This document shows positions 1 through 12,268 of a stretch of DNA of 64,000 nt, piece after piece. Source of the stretch: Chrysomallon squamiferum (Eukaryota; Mollusca; Gastropoda; Neomphalida; Peltospiridae); NCBI GenBank assembly GCA_012295275.1, contig CM022673.1, positions 25,212,261-25,276,260 of the forward strand, in the 5' to 3' direction. A program made the position numbers and the translations under genes. Each line of letters opens with the position of its first letter. The first letter of the stretch is position 1. The notes under the pieces were generated by a model. That model saw only the letters and a list, made by a program, of their open reading frames with translations. It did not search any database and was not told the origin of the DNA.

Positions 1-239
1 CATCTCATTTCCTGTTTCTTTTTCTGTATTTTTCTTTTCTTTTCCTTTTCTTTTTCTTCATTTTTTCTTCTTCTTCTTCTCTCTCTCTCTTTTTTTTTTT
101 TTTTTTTTTTTTCAGGACTGTTAATGTAATACTATACCAAAATAAATTCACCCGGAGGCAGTGAAGGGTCAGTGAACGTTTATAAGTCCGGAAACAACAG
201 ACTAATAGATTTATCTCTTGATGATGTTTAAGCCACGGG

Positions 240-283
<44 letters not shown>

Positions 284-735
284 TATTGAAATCAAAAACA
301 GATGAAAAGTAAAATTAAAAATAATGAGACGTTGTATTATTTACTTTTGAAATTTAGAAATAAATCTTGAAAACAACGTAAATTTTAAATTGAAAAAAAA
401 AAACTTAACAGTTACGATTACTGATTAAATGTGTGCTTACATACGTCATCCACATTTGACGTAACGTATCGAGCATCGTATGAATAATTATGGATTATGT
501 TCAATTACACGAGAACTCAAGCGCTTGCCTGGGACTTAAATAAGTTAGTCCGACAAATCCATTGTTCACTGAATACACAGTTAAAAAAAAAAAAATTTAG
601 AAACTGGTGTTGACATAAAATCTTCATGAACTAATCATAATAATAATAATAAACCGATCATGTTAGTGCGTGTTTTTTTTTTTTTGTTGCTTTCATACAG
701 TCATTTGGCAGTCTGACAGTGGATTTTGGAGGAAA

Positions 736-770
<35 letters not shown>

Positions 771-1022
771 CGTTTTTGTTGTGAGGAGATAATTTTTCAC
801 GTTTTTAAAATCACATTTCAGCGCCTGCGCGTTAATGAACTAATCGGGTTTTATCTTGCAGACGCTGTGTCAAGTTATCCTGAATACTGCAAGCAGTGGT
901 CGTTGTCTGATACCAGTGTGTGGGGTCGCTGCTCACACTCTCATTTTTTGGTATCCAGCAACACATTGCACGTCTGCTTCTTCACACTCAAAATCAGATG
1001 AATTCACAAGTGAATATTTACA

Positions 1023-1023
<1 letters not shown>

Positions 1024-1055
<32 letters not shown>

Positions 1056-1073
1056 CAATAATAATAATTAATA

Positions 1074-1104
<31 letters not shown>

Positions 1105-1190
1105 ATAAAATTATAATAATAATGATAATAATAATAATAATAATAATAAACAATAATAATAATAATAATAATAATAACAACAACAAATAA
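1024..1190. repeat. AAT trinucleotide microsatellite
   Basis: Interrupted runs of AAT with occasional CAA and AAAT variants. No coding content. Confidence 0.9.
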
Positions 1191-2351
1191 TTAATCTATA
1201 ATGAACGCTAATATGTCATAAAATTAACCTTCAAATTACATAAGGATATACTGGTGATGTTTGGATTATGTTAAACTGTTATTATTATTGTTATTTTATT
1301 TTTTTATTTTTTTTTTTTATCTTTCTTTCTTTACAAGATATACAATACAATTAGGCGTCATTTTATAACTTTTAAAATTATGAATTTCCGTTGTCCGGAA
1401 ACAGAATCTTGGTATATGGGGTAATAAATTATGTCTTTAGTTAACTCTAAACTGACATTACTAACTGACGTTTTAATACCTACCTTTTCCGGATCAGACC
1501 GTCAAAAAAAAAAAAGAGACGTATGACTTTTATGAAAATAGTCCCCTACATTGTGACGATAAAATAATTAAGTTTAGTTCTCAAAATTCCTAACAATGCA
1601 TTCGGTTTTTAATGTTACCCATTTGCAGGAAATACCATTATCAGAAAATATTGTAATATTGTATTTTTTTTTTTTTTTTATATATATATATATATAATTA
1701 TCATTCTGGTAGTCGCAATTTTTTTATTTTCAGAGATCAGAAGATACGGACATCTGAATGGACATATCCGCCAGAGATAGGTCTGAATAGGTTTTTTGGG
1801 TTAATGTTTTGGCTTTATATTCCTTTAGATCGGTCATTTTCGAGTTCGCTGGTACCATAAGAAGTACCATGTAGTTTATACATACATGGGCTATAAGAAG
1901 AAACCCAAGACCCCTATCAGAGATCACGACATGTGTGCGTGCGTGCGTGCGTGCGTCCCTTGCTCCTTTGTATGTTTTATATATGTTTGAGGCTGTGTCA
2001 AAATAACTGCGAATGTTTCGTTTCGCACTTTACTTAACGTGACTGCTCAGTTTTATTATAAAGTATTTCCTTATTAAAAAGCATATTATAATTTACTTCT
2101 GGCCCGCCAGGCAAATGCTGACAATACGCAGACGGCACACGAGTGACAATTTCATAAACCTGTCGAGGTAACCGTGGATAACGAAGAACTCCGTGACATC
2201 GCAATCACATGACGTAAGACAGAAGTTTCCAGACTACGGTAAAATGCCGCCAATAAGGAAAGCCTGATGAGGACACAGGATACAGACATGTAAAAAAATA
2301 AAATAAAATAATAATAATAATAATAATTAAAAATAAAATCATACGGGTGTA

Positions 2352-2485
2352 GGGAAAAAATGGCACTGGAAAAAATGGCATCGGAAAAAAAAAAACATAG
2401 CACCGGGAAAAAAAAAAGGCAATTGCAAAAAAATGGCACCAGGAAGAAATGATACTGTGCAAATTTGGAAAAAAATGGCACCTTT
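2352..2485. repeat. Degenerate short tandem repeat
   Basis: Several imperfect copies of a unit of roughly 15 to 22 bases built as ATGGCACC(A/G)GG followed by an A-run. The A-run length varies between copies. No gene is associated with it. Confidence 0.6.
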
Positions 2486-2708
2486 TTTTATTTTTTCTGT
2501 ATAGTTGCTTAAAAACTCCTTAAAAGAATTTTTGAAAATGCAGTATATTCATGCAATACTTTATATTAATATATAGCATCATTCAACCACTTGGTTTTCA
2601 TTACCATAAGGTTTCCAGCGGATGCTGTGACCAGCAATTATGAACTGTTTTTGTAAGCAGGACTTAAGTGATTATGTTACCATGATCAAACACCAAGGGA
2701 ATTATATG

Positions 2709-2716
2709 ATGGATGG

Positions 2717-2777
<61 letters not shown>
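2709..2777. repeat. TG dinucleotide microsatellite
   Basis: Long uninterrupted TG run of more than 30 units. Confidence 0.95.
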
Positions 2778-2782
<5 letters not shown>

Positions 2783-4146
2783 GAGATTAAAATAATAAAG
2801 TAATTTTTTCAAGCGTTGGCGTAGTAAAGTATATTTATGGCGTAGAAATTTGTTCCGTAAATATTTGGTCTTTTATATTTTCACCACTGGTATTTTGTCT
2901 TCCTTCAATAGCATCATTACGTTTCGTTTCATCCGAGTATATATATTAAATAACTTCATTGTTCAGTTACTTTAAACGTAATTCTAGAAACGTCTGAAAC
3001 AAAATCTACCTTAAAAAAACGGCAACCTACATCATCGTGTTATATTCCTGATATTCATACTCAGGTTACACACTCTCACAATTACTCTCACCAGACCGAC
3101 AGTTCGTTAACATTTTAGTGTGTTTAGTTTATTCATTTACAATATAACAGTAATAATTAAAATATGACAGTGATGTATTTTTAATATTTTATACTGTCGT
3201 CTTTCTCTTTCTCACTTTCATACTCTGTCGCCATCTCTTTCTCTCTTTCTTTCTTTCTTTTTCTTTGTCAGTCTGTCTTTTTGTCTGTCTATCTATTTAT
3301 CCATCTATCCATCCATCTGTCTTTCCCATCTAATGTAATTATCTATTTAATCTACACCCACACGCACACATGCACGCACACACTGATATATACATCAGGC
3401 GTTATCATACAATCAACATTATTAAACAAAAAAACCCTAAAAAACCCCAATAATTAATCAAATGTAAAATGAACCATAAAACACACACACACGATATTTT
3501 CAGTGTTCAAATTAAACAAGAAAAAAACGAGCGGTTTCAAACTTGCTTGTACCCGATGACGTAAAAATGACACGGGCATACAGAATCGCGTCGTAAATTG
3601 TAGTAAATGGTCTAAGACAGTACTTAGCATCAGCTCGTTTCAGGGCGCGTTTTTGTAGGTAATCGAAGAAGAAGAGAAAACAACACTGACAGAAAGAGAT
3701 CTTACACATTCTGCTTTTTCATTCATTTCATTCAGTTGATTAGTAGCGACTTCTGATACATCTAAACAGATAAGATATGCAAGGCTCGAGTGGCAATTAA
3801 CTATCCAGATAATCAGACGACATTTATGATATTAACTGATACCAAACTATCGTGTACTTTGTAACGGTAACCACGAGAAAACTTTAACTGCTGCTATTTT
3901 TTAAAGTTTACCTGTGTTAACTTTTTTAATGTTAGTAAGCAAAACAAATTTTTTGAGATTTAAAGATGAAACATGAATATGACAAGCTATATCAGTTTAA
4001 TAATAAAGAAAATTTTCTAATAATAACAGTAAAAGAGTAATGGAAAAACGGATTTCCAAAAATAACATTAAAAGAATGAAAAGAAACAAATATATTTTCT
4101 TGTAATGTTTATTATACAACATATATGTGTGTGTATGTAAATATAT

Positions 4147-4253
<107 letters not shown>

Positions 4254-4300
4254 ATATTATATGAGAAAAAAACAAAAATTTGCAGGAAATAAAAACTTAC

Positions 4301-4354
4301 CCAAATCCTAAATGCAATGAAAAGATAAGAAATAATCCAAACAACGACATCCAT
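4301..4354 (-). CDS. Possible first coding exon (signal-peptide-like)
   Basis: On the minus strand an ATG at 4354 opens 18 codons (MDVVVWIISYLFIAFRIW) that end exactly at a GTAAGT donor (4300-4295). The peptide is strongly hydrophobic, as expected for a signal peptide or signal anchor. The sequence just upstream on this strand (about 4355-4560) is less AT-rich than its surroundings and could be 5' UTR or promoter. No later exon was found between 1 and 4300, so the gene would continue past the left edge. The product is not recognised. An ATG and a good donor in such a short open frame can arise by chance, so this is tentative. Confidence 0.3.
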
Positions 4355-5387
4355 TTCGTTCTCTAAGTATGCAGATTATTCAATCACTTTAGAAGTTCGG
4401 AAACATCTTCGAGCGAGCAGCAGTCGACTGTAGGAGTTTGCGGTTTGAGCCGGTAGTTCATCACCGCGCTTAACGACAGAACCCGCTCGTCTGCTATCAA
4501 TAACCAGACGAGAGGTCTTGTCAGGTGCAAGCTTCGCAGCCTCAAAACTTACCTCTTTTGTTTTTGTTTGCTTTTTTAAAACATTAAAAATTCAGCGTGT
4601 ATTAAAAAAAAAAAACATTATTAATCTTAATAATTCATTGAGAGGGTTGATTATTCATAGGAAGTAATCTTAAACGACAATAATAACAAACAAAAAAACA
4701 AAAGAGAAAGATGATGGTTAAAAAAAAAAAAAAAACGATATCTCTCTGCGAAAAACGAGCTGTTTTAAAGAAGAAATCGATATTTGTTGTATTTTGACAC
4801 GGGATAACACTTCCATGGTCGGAGGCAGTGCTCAAATATTTGCACCTTCAATACAGACAGCTCCGCTAATGTTGTACAGGCATATACAGTGATCCAACTT
4901 CACCGTTTGAGTTGGACTGAATTCTCCGTCAGTTCACTATGCCGTTGTAAACGTTTGAATAGCGATTGCATAATCATAAGCAGAAAGAACTGAACTGCAG
5001 TTTTGTGATGGTTGTATTTGCATTTTATTATTATATATATTTTTTTTTTTGGTTTTGTCTTTTTTTCGGTTAAGAATATATCTATCACGTGAGAAAGCTT
5101 TCAAAAAAATGTTAGCTTTTTTTGTAGTCAAAATTTATACGATAATATATATATATAGCAGAAACATGGATTCTTATTGGCTCAACTAATGTACTTTTAT
5201 AAAATATTGTCCCATTACAACTATACTGTCATTGGTCGCTGTCCCAAAATGAAAACTAGATGAAATATTACTTTTCCTCAGCGACAAAACCTACTTAATA
5301 AAAATATACTTAATTAATAATCTATATTCTAATAAAACTGACATAGTCATGTTCAACACTTACTCTTTGGACAAAAAACAAATGAAA

Positions 5388-5550
5388 AATAAATAAATAA
5401 ACAAGTAAATAAATAAATAAGCAAATAAACAAGTAAATAAATAAACAAACAAGTAAATAAATAAATAAATAAATAAACAATATAAACAAGTAAATAAATA
5501 AACAAAAAACAAGTAAATAAATAAATAAACAAAATAAACAAATAATCAAA
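5388..5550. repeat. AAAT/AAAC tetranucleotide array
   Basis: Tandem AAAT mixed with AAAC and AAGT units. It translates into low-complexity peptide in several frames and is not a gene. Confidence 0.85.
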
Positions 5551-6489
5551 TATTAAAAATACATCATAACAGTAGTGGTGAAAATAATTTTAACAGAAAA
5601 CAAATTACAACTGTCGGTAAACAGTAAAAGGACGTCACGTGACTGCGTGTACATATTCCTCTGGTATCTCAAGATTTCACCCATTTAACGTATTCGTTGC
5701 CATGTGTAAATGAAATCGTTAAATATAGACAGAGAAAACAACTGCCTGTGAGAGTGGCGTACTGCATCTTTAAAAACTGTAGTGGTCGGTTTAAAACTGA
5801 TGTAGCAAAACAGACAAGTGCATTTAATGTTTGTCAGGGATTATCTTCTCTCGGGTTATCCCCATCTTTGTTTGCTTTTTTTTCTCCGGTCAGACTGACC
5901 CGACGACTTTGAAAATCATTCTTGTCAGCATTATCTGTTAAACTTTAGAATTCGTACATCTTTATAATTTATAATTTATTAATAATAATAATAATAATAA
6001 TAAGAAGAAGAAGAAGAAGAAGAAGAAAGAAGAAGGAGACGAAGGAGACGAAGGAGAATTATATATATAAATATAAATATATATAAATATATATATAAAT
6101 ATATATAAAGAAGATAAAATGTTAACAAAGAATATATCGCATTTGTCCTACACACACATAAACACAGTGGAGCATACTGAATGTCAAAACTATTTTTAAA
6201 AAGGAGATGATGCTTGTCAAATAATCCAGTGCTTCTCAAACTACTAACATTTCGTAACTGTCATTCGCCTTTTTCTTCGATTTTTATTCACCCACAACTA
6301 ACCTTCCTTAGTTTTATAATTTTCATGTTTCTCTCCCTCTAGAGTCGATAGCCACAAAATAACGTCATTCACCCTAAGCTGAATAATCCAATAGATTAAG
6401 AAGGACTTTGCTTTATTCATTTTGTCCTCTTGTTTTTTTTTTCGCTCACATTATTTTCTGGGGTGTTTTTTTCGGCACACTCAGAAAAA

Positions 6490-6634
6490 TAGTTTACAGG
6501 ACAATTCCCCATTTGGACAACTTCCCAATGGACAAAAACCCACTTGAACACTTCCCCATTTCATAATGACAGTTTTGACAATTCCCCACTCTTAATTTTT
6601 TGTTTATATGTATCTGTGGCAAGAATAATACCCT

Positions 6635-6705
<71 letters not shown>

Positions 6706-7085
6706 CATAGTAGTAGTAGTAGTAGTAGTAACAGTAATAACTGCAGCTGCAGCAGCAGCAGCAACAACAACAATAATAATTATGATGATAATGATTATGA
6801 TGATGACGACGGTAGATCTAATAATGTGTATATACATATGCTTGTATGGGTTTGTGTGTGTGTGTGTGTGTGTGTGTGTTTACGTGTGTTTTGTATGTAC
6901 GTGTGATTGTATGTGTATGTGTGTATATGTGCCTAAGTGTATGTGAGTGGAGAGGGGAAATTGTGTGAGTGGAGAATTGTCCCAGTGGGGATGTGTCCGA
7001 GTGGGGAAGTGTCCGAATGGGGAAGTGTCCGAGTGGGGAATTGTCCGAGTGGGGAATTGCTCTAGTAGGGAAGTGTCCGTTTACC
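6490..7085. mobile_element. Foldback-like element with inverted arrays of a 16-bp unit
   Basis: About 6950-7080 carries six or more imperfect copies of a 16-bp unit, GAGTGGGGAAGTGTCC. About 6498-6590 carries several more diverged copies of the reverse complement (GGACAATTCCCCATTT type). The outer ends also match in inverted orientation: GTTTACAGGACAATTCCCC on the left, and on the right the complement of GGGAAGTGTCCGTTTAC. Between the arms lie an AAT array, AGT/CAG runs and a TG array. This matches the general plan of foldback-type DNA transposons, whose long inverted repeats are made of short tandem units. No transposase is visible and no target duplication was verified. Confidence 0.5.
6638..6880. 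repeat. Compound microsatellite (AAT, AGT, CAG, TG)
   Basis: AAT run to about 6706, then AGT, AGC and AAC units, and a TG run near 6851-6880. It fills the interior of the foldback-like element. Confidence 0.85.
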
Positions 7086-9112
7086 GAAAAATAGCAGTGA
7101 GTTGTATGGTCCATATATCTCCCTTTAGGTCCGCTAGAAAGTTTAGCTACTAAGTGAGGCTGCGTGAAAATTTCGAATACCAGGAATGGCAACATTGTGA
7201 AAAACATGAGAACAAAATATATTAATAACATTACATGCCTCAAACCAGTAAGAGTTATCAAACTGTTAACGTTAGAATTAAATAATAATAATCCACTTGG
7301 AGTTTATTAGCAATAAAACCATATATAACTAGCTGAAGACATTTGTAATTTGTTTTTCCTGTTCATCTGCACGTATAATGTTTCATCATTTAATTATAAT
7401 TTTGTTATATCATCGTTACAAACCTCCATATAGAACACCAAACATTATCTGTTCATTGTAAGCTCACAACGTCCGTTTTTCTCATTTTATAATTCGACAT
7501 CTGGTGATCTGGGTAATCTCAGCATGTATACGAGTTAGCTATTTATACGAGAAACGAAACTGTTCTTCTTCATTTTTAAACCATCCTTAGAACTATGTAT
7601 ACTTTGTTTATATGATATATCTGCCTCCTAAGTAAGTTCTGCTCTGTGTAAGTTTGTGAAATGTTTTTCAAACGGGTTGCTACAGATGACGGGAAAAGTT
7701 TAAAAAAAATAAATAAATAATGTAATTAATTAATTAATAATAATAACATTTAATGTTTTTAATGACAATATTTGAAAATTATGATGAATGTTTTGGGGAA
7801 TAAGTAAATCTGTTTATTTTACTATAAATTCATTTTCAAGAATATTCTTCTCAGTAATGACGGAAAGCAAATTTTCTTGATAACAATATTGTAGTATTAC
7901 GAAAAAAGCAATGGAAATTACTCTGTATTGTAAATTCTTTATAACAAAGCAAGGAACCACACTTAGGAACATCTAGTGAAATATACCTAAATCAATGGGT
8001 ATGTTTAAATAAAATGGTTTTGTTTGTTTGTTTGTTTGTTTATTAGTATGACAAATTTGAGTTATAACAATGACTTTTATTCAAACATTCTTTATTTATC
8101 TGGTTTAATTTTTATTTTATATAAATAAATAAATAAAATGAAAACGATATAGTTTTATATAATACATTATTATTAAATGTTAAACGTAATGTTGGATTTT
8201 TGTTATGTCCCTTCACATCAGAGTTGTGTCCCTTAGACAAATACCAGTTGGATTTATTTGTCAACAGAGAGAACACTTAAAAAAAAGACATTATGAACGC
8301 AATGAAATGGTAATTATCATTAAAGTGTAATCATTCAATTTTCATAATCGACACAACTGGTTATAATCTGATCCTTCATTAATCGGAATAATAATTAATA
8401 TCTATTATATATTATATATGTATGTATATCGAGATTACAAAATGGCGGATGATGAAACCTAAGTTAAATCACTTTTACTCATTTTAGTCTACTGGTCATA
8501 AAAGAAAATTACATTTATCTTATAATTATTATTACTTATATGGAGCAAACATTGCATGTTTAATGAAACAGCTTATTTTGTAGATTATATAATTAATTAA
8601 CATTTTAAGCCACGCCTTCTTAAATTAAATAAGAAATTTATCATCTGTGTCGATAATTATTATTAAAAGTAATTCTTTTTTTTTTTTTTTTTTTTATTTA
8701 TTTATTTTTTTTTTTTTTTAAATTGTTAAATACTAACCATAATTAACATACGACTCTTACAAGGTTAGGTATTATTACTGATGAGGATTTAAAAAATGTT
8801 AACCGTACAGTTAAACCTGCTGAATATAATTAGAAAATAATTATTTAAACTTTATCTTGATGTTACTACTTTTACCAGAAATAATAAATTTATAAAATAC
8901 TGGGTTTGCTGCATATGACTTTTCAGAATAGCTAGTGAAAACTGTGCATTGTTTATTTGTTAGTTGTACAACTTTTGTAGAATCAGTGGATAACATTTGT
9001 ATCTCATTAGTATTTTACTGTTACAGGAGGTAGGTGTTTGAGTCACAGACATCATTCACTAATACCTGAATGGATGTGAACAAGAAATGATTGTGACAAA
9101 AATGGTTGGAGG

Positions 9113-12100
9113 ATGACGGCAATTGTTTTTATTATCGTCTCCATTTGTGTTTTATCAGGTGAGTTATTTCTGTGATCATGTCTGTAATATATCTAATAAA
9201 CAAAGTGTAAGCTAAGTGTTTGATAGGTAACAAAATTATATTTCAATATATATTGTTCAATCATTTCAGATTGGCTAACCAATGCTGCTATAAAACCTAG
9301 ACAGCTGCATATATCGTCTGGCAGTTTGATTGAGAAGGTAGAGGGTTCAAAGGTTGAAGTAAGTTGTTATGCTAACAGTGATGTTCCTACAAAAGATATC
9401 TTCTGGAAGGCCCAGCAGGAAAAGTCACGTTTTCAACAACATCATGTAAACAACTACACAGTGGTGTTCACCATCTCGGACCTACACCGATCTGATGCTG
9501 GACTCTACAAATGTGTCCTTGTTGACAGTCAGGGCAATGGCTACATGGAGAAAAATATGGTTCTGCATGTCAGACCTAACTGTTAGTGAAATTCCTCTTT
9601 AAGAAGATATATTACCTTTTCTTTTATCTCATTTCTTAATGTTTTGCCAACTATGGTAATGTTGTTGTGTACGCACTATCACTTCTTGTACCTAAAACTC
9701 TTTCTTCACAAATCCACACCTTTTTTTTTAATACAGGGTGTCCCATAAAATTCCATACATAGGAAAAAAATCAACGTTTTTATATGAAAAACCATTTTTA
9801 TTTATATAATAGGCTCTACATGACTGTCATTATGTTGAAAACACATTTCAGTGTGTGTCCTCCACTGCTGAAGAACATGTTCAAGCACAGCTGGAGTTAT
9901 GCTTGTAATGGCATTGATGATGCATTGCATGAGATGAAACCATATGTATGGAAACCTATGGGACACCCAGTATTGTGCAAATCGTCATTTCTTATTATTG
10001 TTGCAATGTAACCATATAAAATTATAATATAAGGATTTGTACCTCATTAACGTGACAGGTGTTAAATTTTTAAAATGTTTAATTTATCTGGCTTTTTTTT
10101 TACAGTATTGTCTTTGGACGGGCGAGGTAAATGTGGAGTGACGCAGTTCCGCTGTGTCACGTCAAATATCTGTATTTTCACTCGATTTCGCTGTGATGGG
10201 AGAGCCAACTGCCCTGACAACTCAGATGAAATAGACTGTCCTAGTGAGTGTGTTCATTAGTGAAGTTAAAAACAAACGACAACCGAAGTTTAATTTTTAT
10301 TTACTTTGTATTACTGTATTCTAGTTAATATATTTTCTTTGTCAGTTAATTAATCAGATGCTTTATTATGTCCCATTTTAATTAAAATCAAAGGTAGCTG
10401 AGGCTGATTCTGAGTGGTGGCATTCTTGTTCATCTGGTGGATAAACTTGTTAGATCCTTTGACACTTGCTTTGTGTCACCAGAAATTGATTTTCGGATTG
10501 TCAAACCAACAAATCATTATTAAAAAGTTTATTTTCATAGAGAATATTTTCACATAATATTATTAAAATGTTGCGAGCTCATATATAATATAGTAAGAAA
10601 GAAAAAGAAAAAAGCAGTTTTCTTGTAAAATTAAAAAAACTGAATTATTTGTAGGTATAAAAGTTTCTGTTTGTGTGATTATACATACATACTTACAGTT
10701 ATATATATATATGTGACATGATTCTGTTCACAGAAGACATGTGCAGAGACAAGTTTCGCTGTAACAACAGTAGATGTATCAGTAAGCGCCTGCTGTGTGA
10801 TGGAACAGATCACTGTGCTGACGGATCAGATGAACGGAACTGTTCATGTAAGTGAAAGCCATAAAAACATATTCAAGTAATCTGACCTGACATACCCACT
10901 GTATTACCAGAGATACTGGATTGTTTTTCAGCTAAACTATAACAATGGTTTTAATGATATAGTTTGTAATATATTTTTTATATGTCCGTATTGATAATGA
11001 TCCAGTAAAAACTGATGATAATATGATTAAACCTTTTTTCTCTTTTCCATTTGACTGTAATACTAAATGTATTAATTAAAGAATAGAGCAATTTTTGTTA
11101 ATAATATTTCAATGACAAAAGCTATTTCAAACACAATTTTGTAAAATATAATTTTTCTTTCTTTATTGCAGCAGTTAATATAGGCAGCCCTAATGTCAGT
11201 ACAGTGAGTCCCAACGTGGACGAAACTTATCATTTCAACTGGCTCAAGACCACCGTATACACAGTTATTGGTTGTACCGTGGCCATCGTTATATTCATCT
11301 CATTCATCGTTATTATAGTCTTCCGCATTAAAATGAAACGTCTACGTGCACGCAGGTTGGCTCGTGCCATAGAACGGCATCGGCAACATCAGGACGGACC
11401 CAACCCTGAAAGATCTGCTGAAAACGATCCATTCCTTACCGTAGGGACGACCTCGCACTTCGGAAACATAATAGTCAATGTGAACAATGGAGTGCAGTAC
11501 GTCCCTTCAGCAGACTTCTCCCCGTTTGTCGATACCCCTCCCCCGTACCACGAAGTTGTGGGTGCCCACCGGCGCGACTCGCCACCCCCTCCTTACAGCA
11601 CCATTGACAGAACCCCGCGTCCTAAGTCAGTTTCCGAAACTGCAGCTGAACCAAATCCACCTCCCAGCAGAAGAGACGTTCACGAACATTCGGTCACAGA
11701 AGGCAGTAGTGTCATGCCCGATCCTGCCAGTGCTTCGACTCCTTTGATACAGGTGCCTGATTCCGTAGAGACCACCACGAACAGTGCTACGACCCAGTCT
11801 CTTCCGAGAGGAGACTCGAATCAAGCCCAGGTAGAATCGGTTCACGCGACCGAAGAGGACAGGCCAGTTCAGAGCAGTCACAGTCTGACAAGACCTGGTC
11901 GTCTTGCTGTGCATGACGGCAAAATCGTGATTAATCCTGAACATGTGGGTGTTTCTAACGAGGGCTCCTCTCAGCCAGTGGATGTGCCTAGACAGGGTCA
12001 CCTGGAAGTGAAGGAAGGACAGATAGTGCTGAAAGTAGATGGGGAGGGCGATGAGGCACTGACTGAGCAGGTGAGAGGAGAGCTGGAGGAGGATTGCAAT

Positions 12101-12169
12101 CAGTCTCCTGGAGGAGGCACCTTAGACGTGCAGGATGGAATCATTGTTTTCAGACCTCGTGAATCATGA
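9113..12169 (+). CDS. Ig / LDLa single-pass receptor with PPxY cytoplasmic tail
   Basis: Five exons with matching phases: 9113-9158, 9270-9581, 10106-10243, 10734-10847 and 11172-12169, giving 535 residues. Residues 1-16 look like a signal peptide ([15 protein letters not shown]). An Ig domain follows in exon 2, with VEVSCYA, FWKAQQ and SDAGLYKC as the B-strand Cys, Trp and F-strand Cys. Exons 3 and 4 each encode one LDL-receptor class A module with the [12 protein letters not shown] and [12 protein letters not shown] calcium-binding signatures. A transmembrane helix lies at about residues 230-254, followed by a basic stop-transfer sequence. The long tail has two PPxY motifs (TPPPYHEV near residue 328, SPPPPYSTI near 343), which in other proteins bind WW domains of NEDD4-type ubiquitin ligases. 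Three copies of a short motif follow near the C-terminus. LDLRAD3 and LDLRAD4 also combine LDLa with PPxY but lack the Ig domain. Ligand and function are unknown. Confidence 0.85.
9735..9972 (-). mobile_element. Truncated mariner/IS630-type transposon in intron 2 of the receptor gene
   Basis: The ends are imperfect inverted repeats of about 30 bases. Left reads TACAGGGTGTCCCATAAAAT, and right, reverse-complemented, reads TACTGGGTGTCCCATAGGTT. Both continue with TTCCATACATA, and each sits next to a TA, the usual target duplication of this superfamily. On the minus strand the interior translates to [13 protein letters not shown] followed by [11 protein letters not shown], which resembles the C-terminal end of IS630/mariner-like transposases. 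The catalytic DDE region is absent, so this is an internally deleted, non-autonomous copy. Confidence 0.65.
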
Positions 12170-12268
12170 TATTATTTTGTATAGTTTTTAGAAAGGAATT
12201 CTTGCAGTTTTGAAAAGACTAAATGACGTTTATCAGCATTCATTAGAAACCTTTTTTTTTTTTTTTTT

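Larger units (their letters stand above)
4555..9112. other. Intergenic region with repeats
   Basis: No coding exon was recognised. It holds an AAAT/AAAC array near 5388-5550, GAAGAA and TA runs near 5980-6110, a foldback-like element near 6490-7085, and AT-rich unique sequence from 7100 to 9000. The last few hundred bases should contain the promoter and 5' UTR of the receptor gene at 9113. One TTACAG acceptor near 9026 could begin its 5' UTR exon. Confidence 0.5.

Noticed and set aside
1730-1927. 65-codon minus-strand frame in the left flank
   Set aside because: Mixed composition, but no splice partners, no recognised family and no promoter context.
3512-3709. 65-codon minus-strand frame beginning MCKISFCQCC
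   Set aside because: No domain recognised, no convincing splice donor, and it lies in repeat-rich DNA.
5697-5912. 71-codon plus-strand frame
   Set aside because: No ATG at its start and no similarity I can name. Likely chance.
6544-6906. Poly-Asn/Ser open frame
   Set aside because: Pure microsatellite translation inside the foldback-like element.
6818-7261. 147-codon minus-strand frame with repeated SDNSPLGHFP-like units
   Set aside because: The repeats are translations of the 16-bp units of the element arm. No gene evidence.
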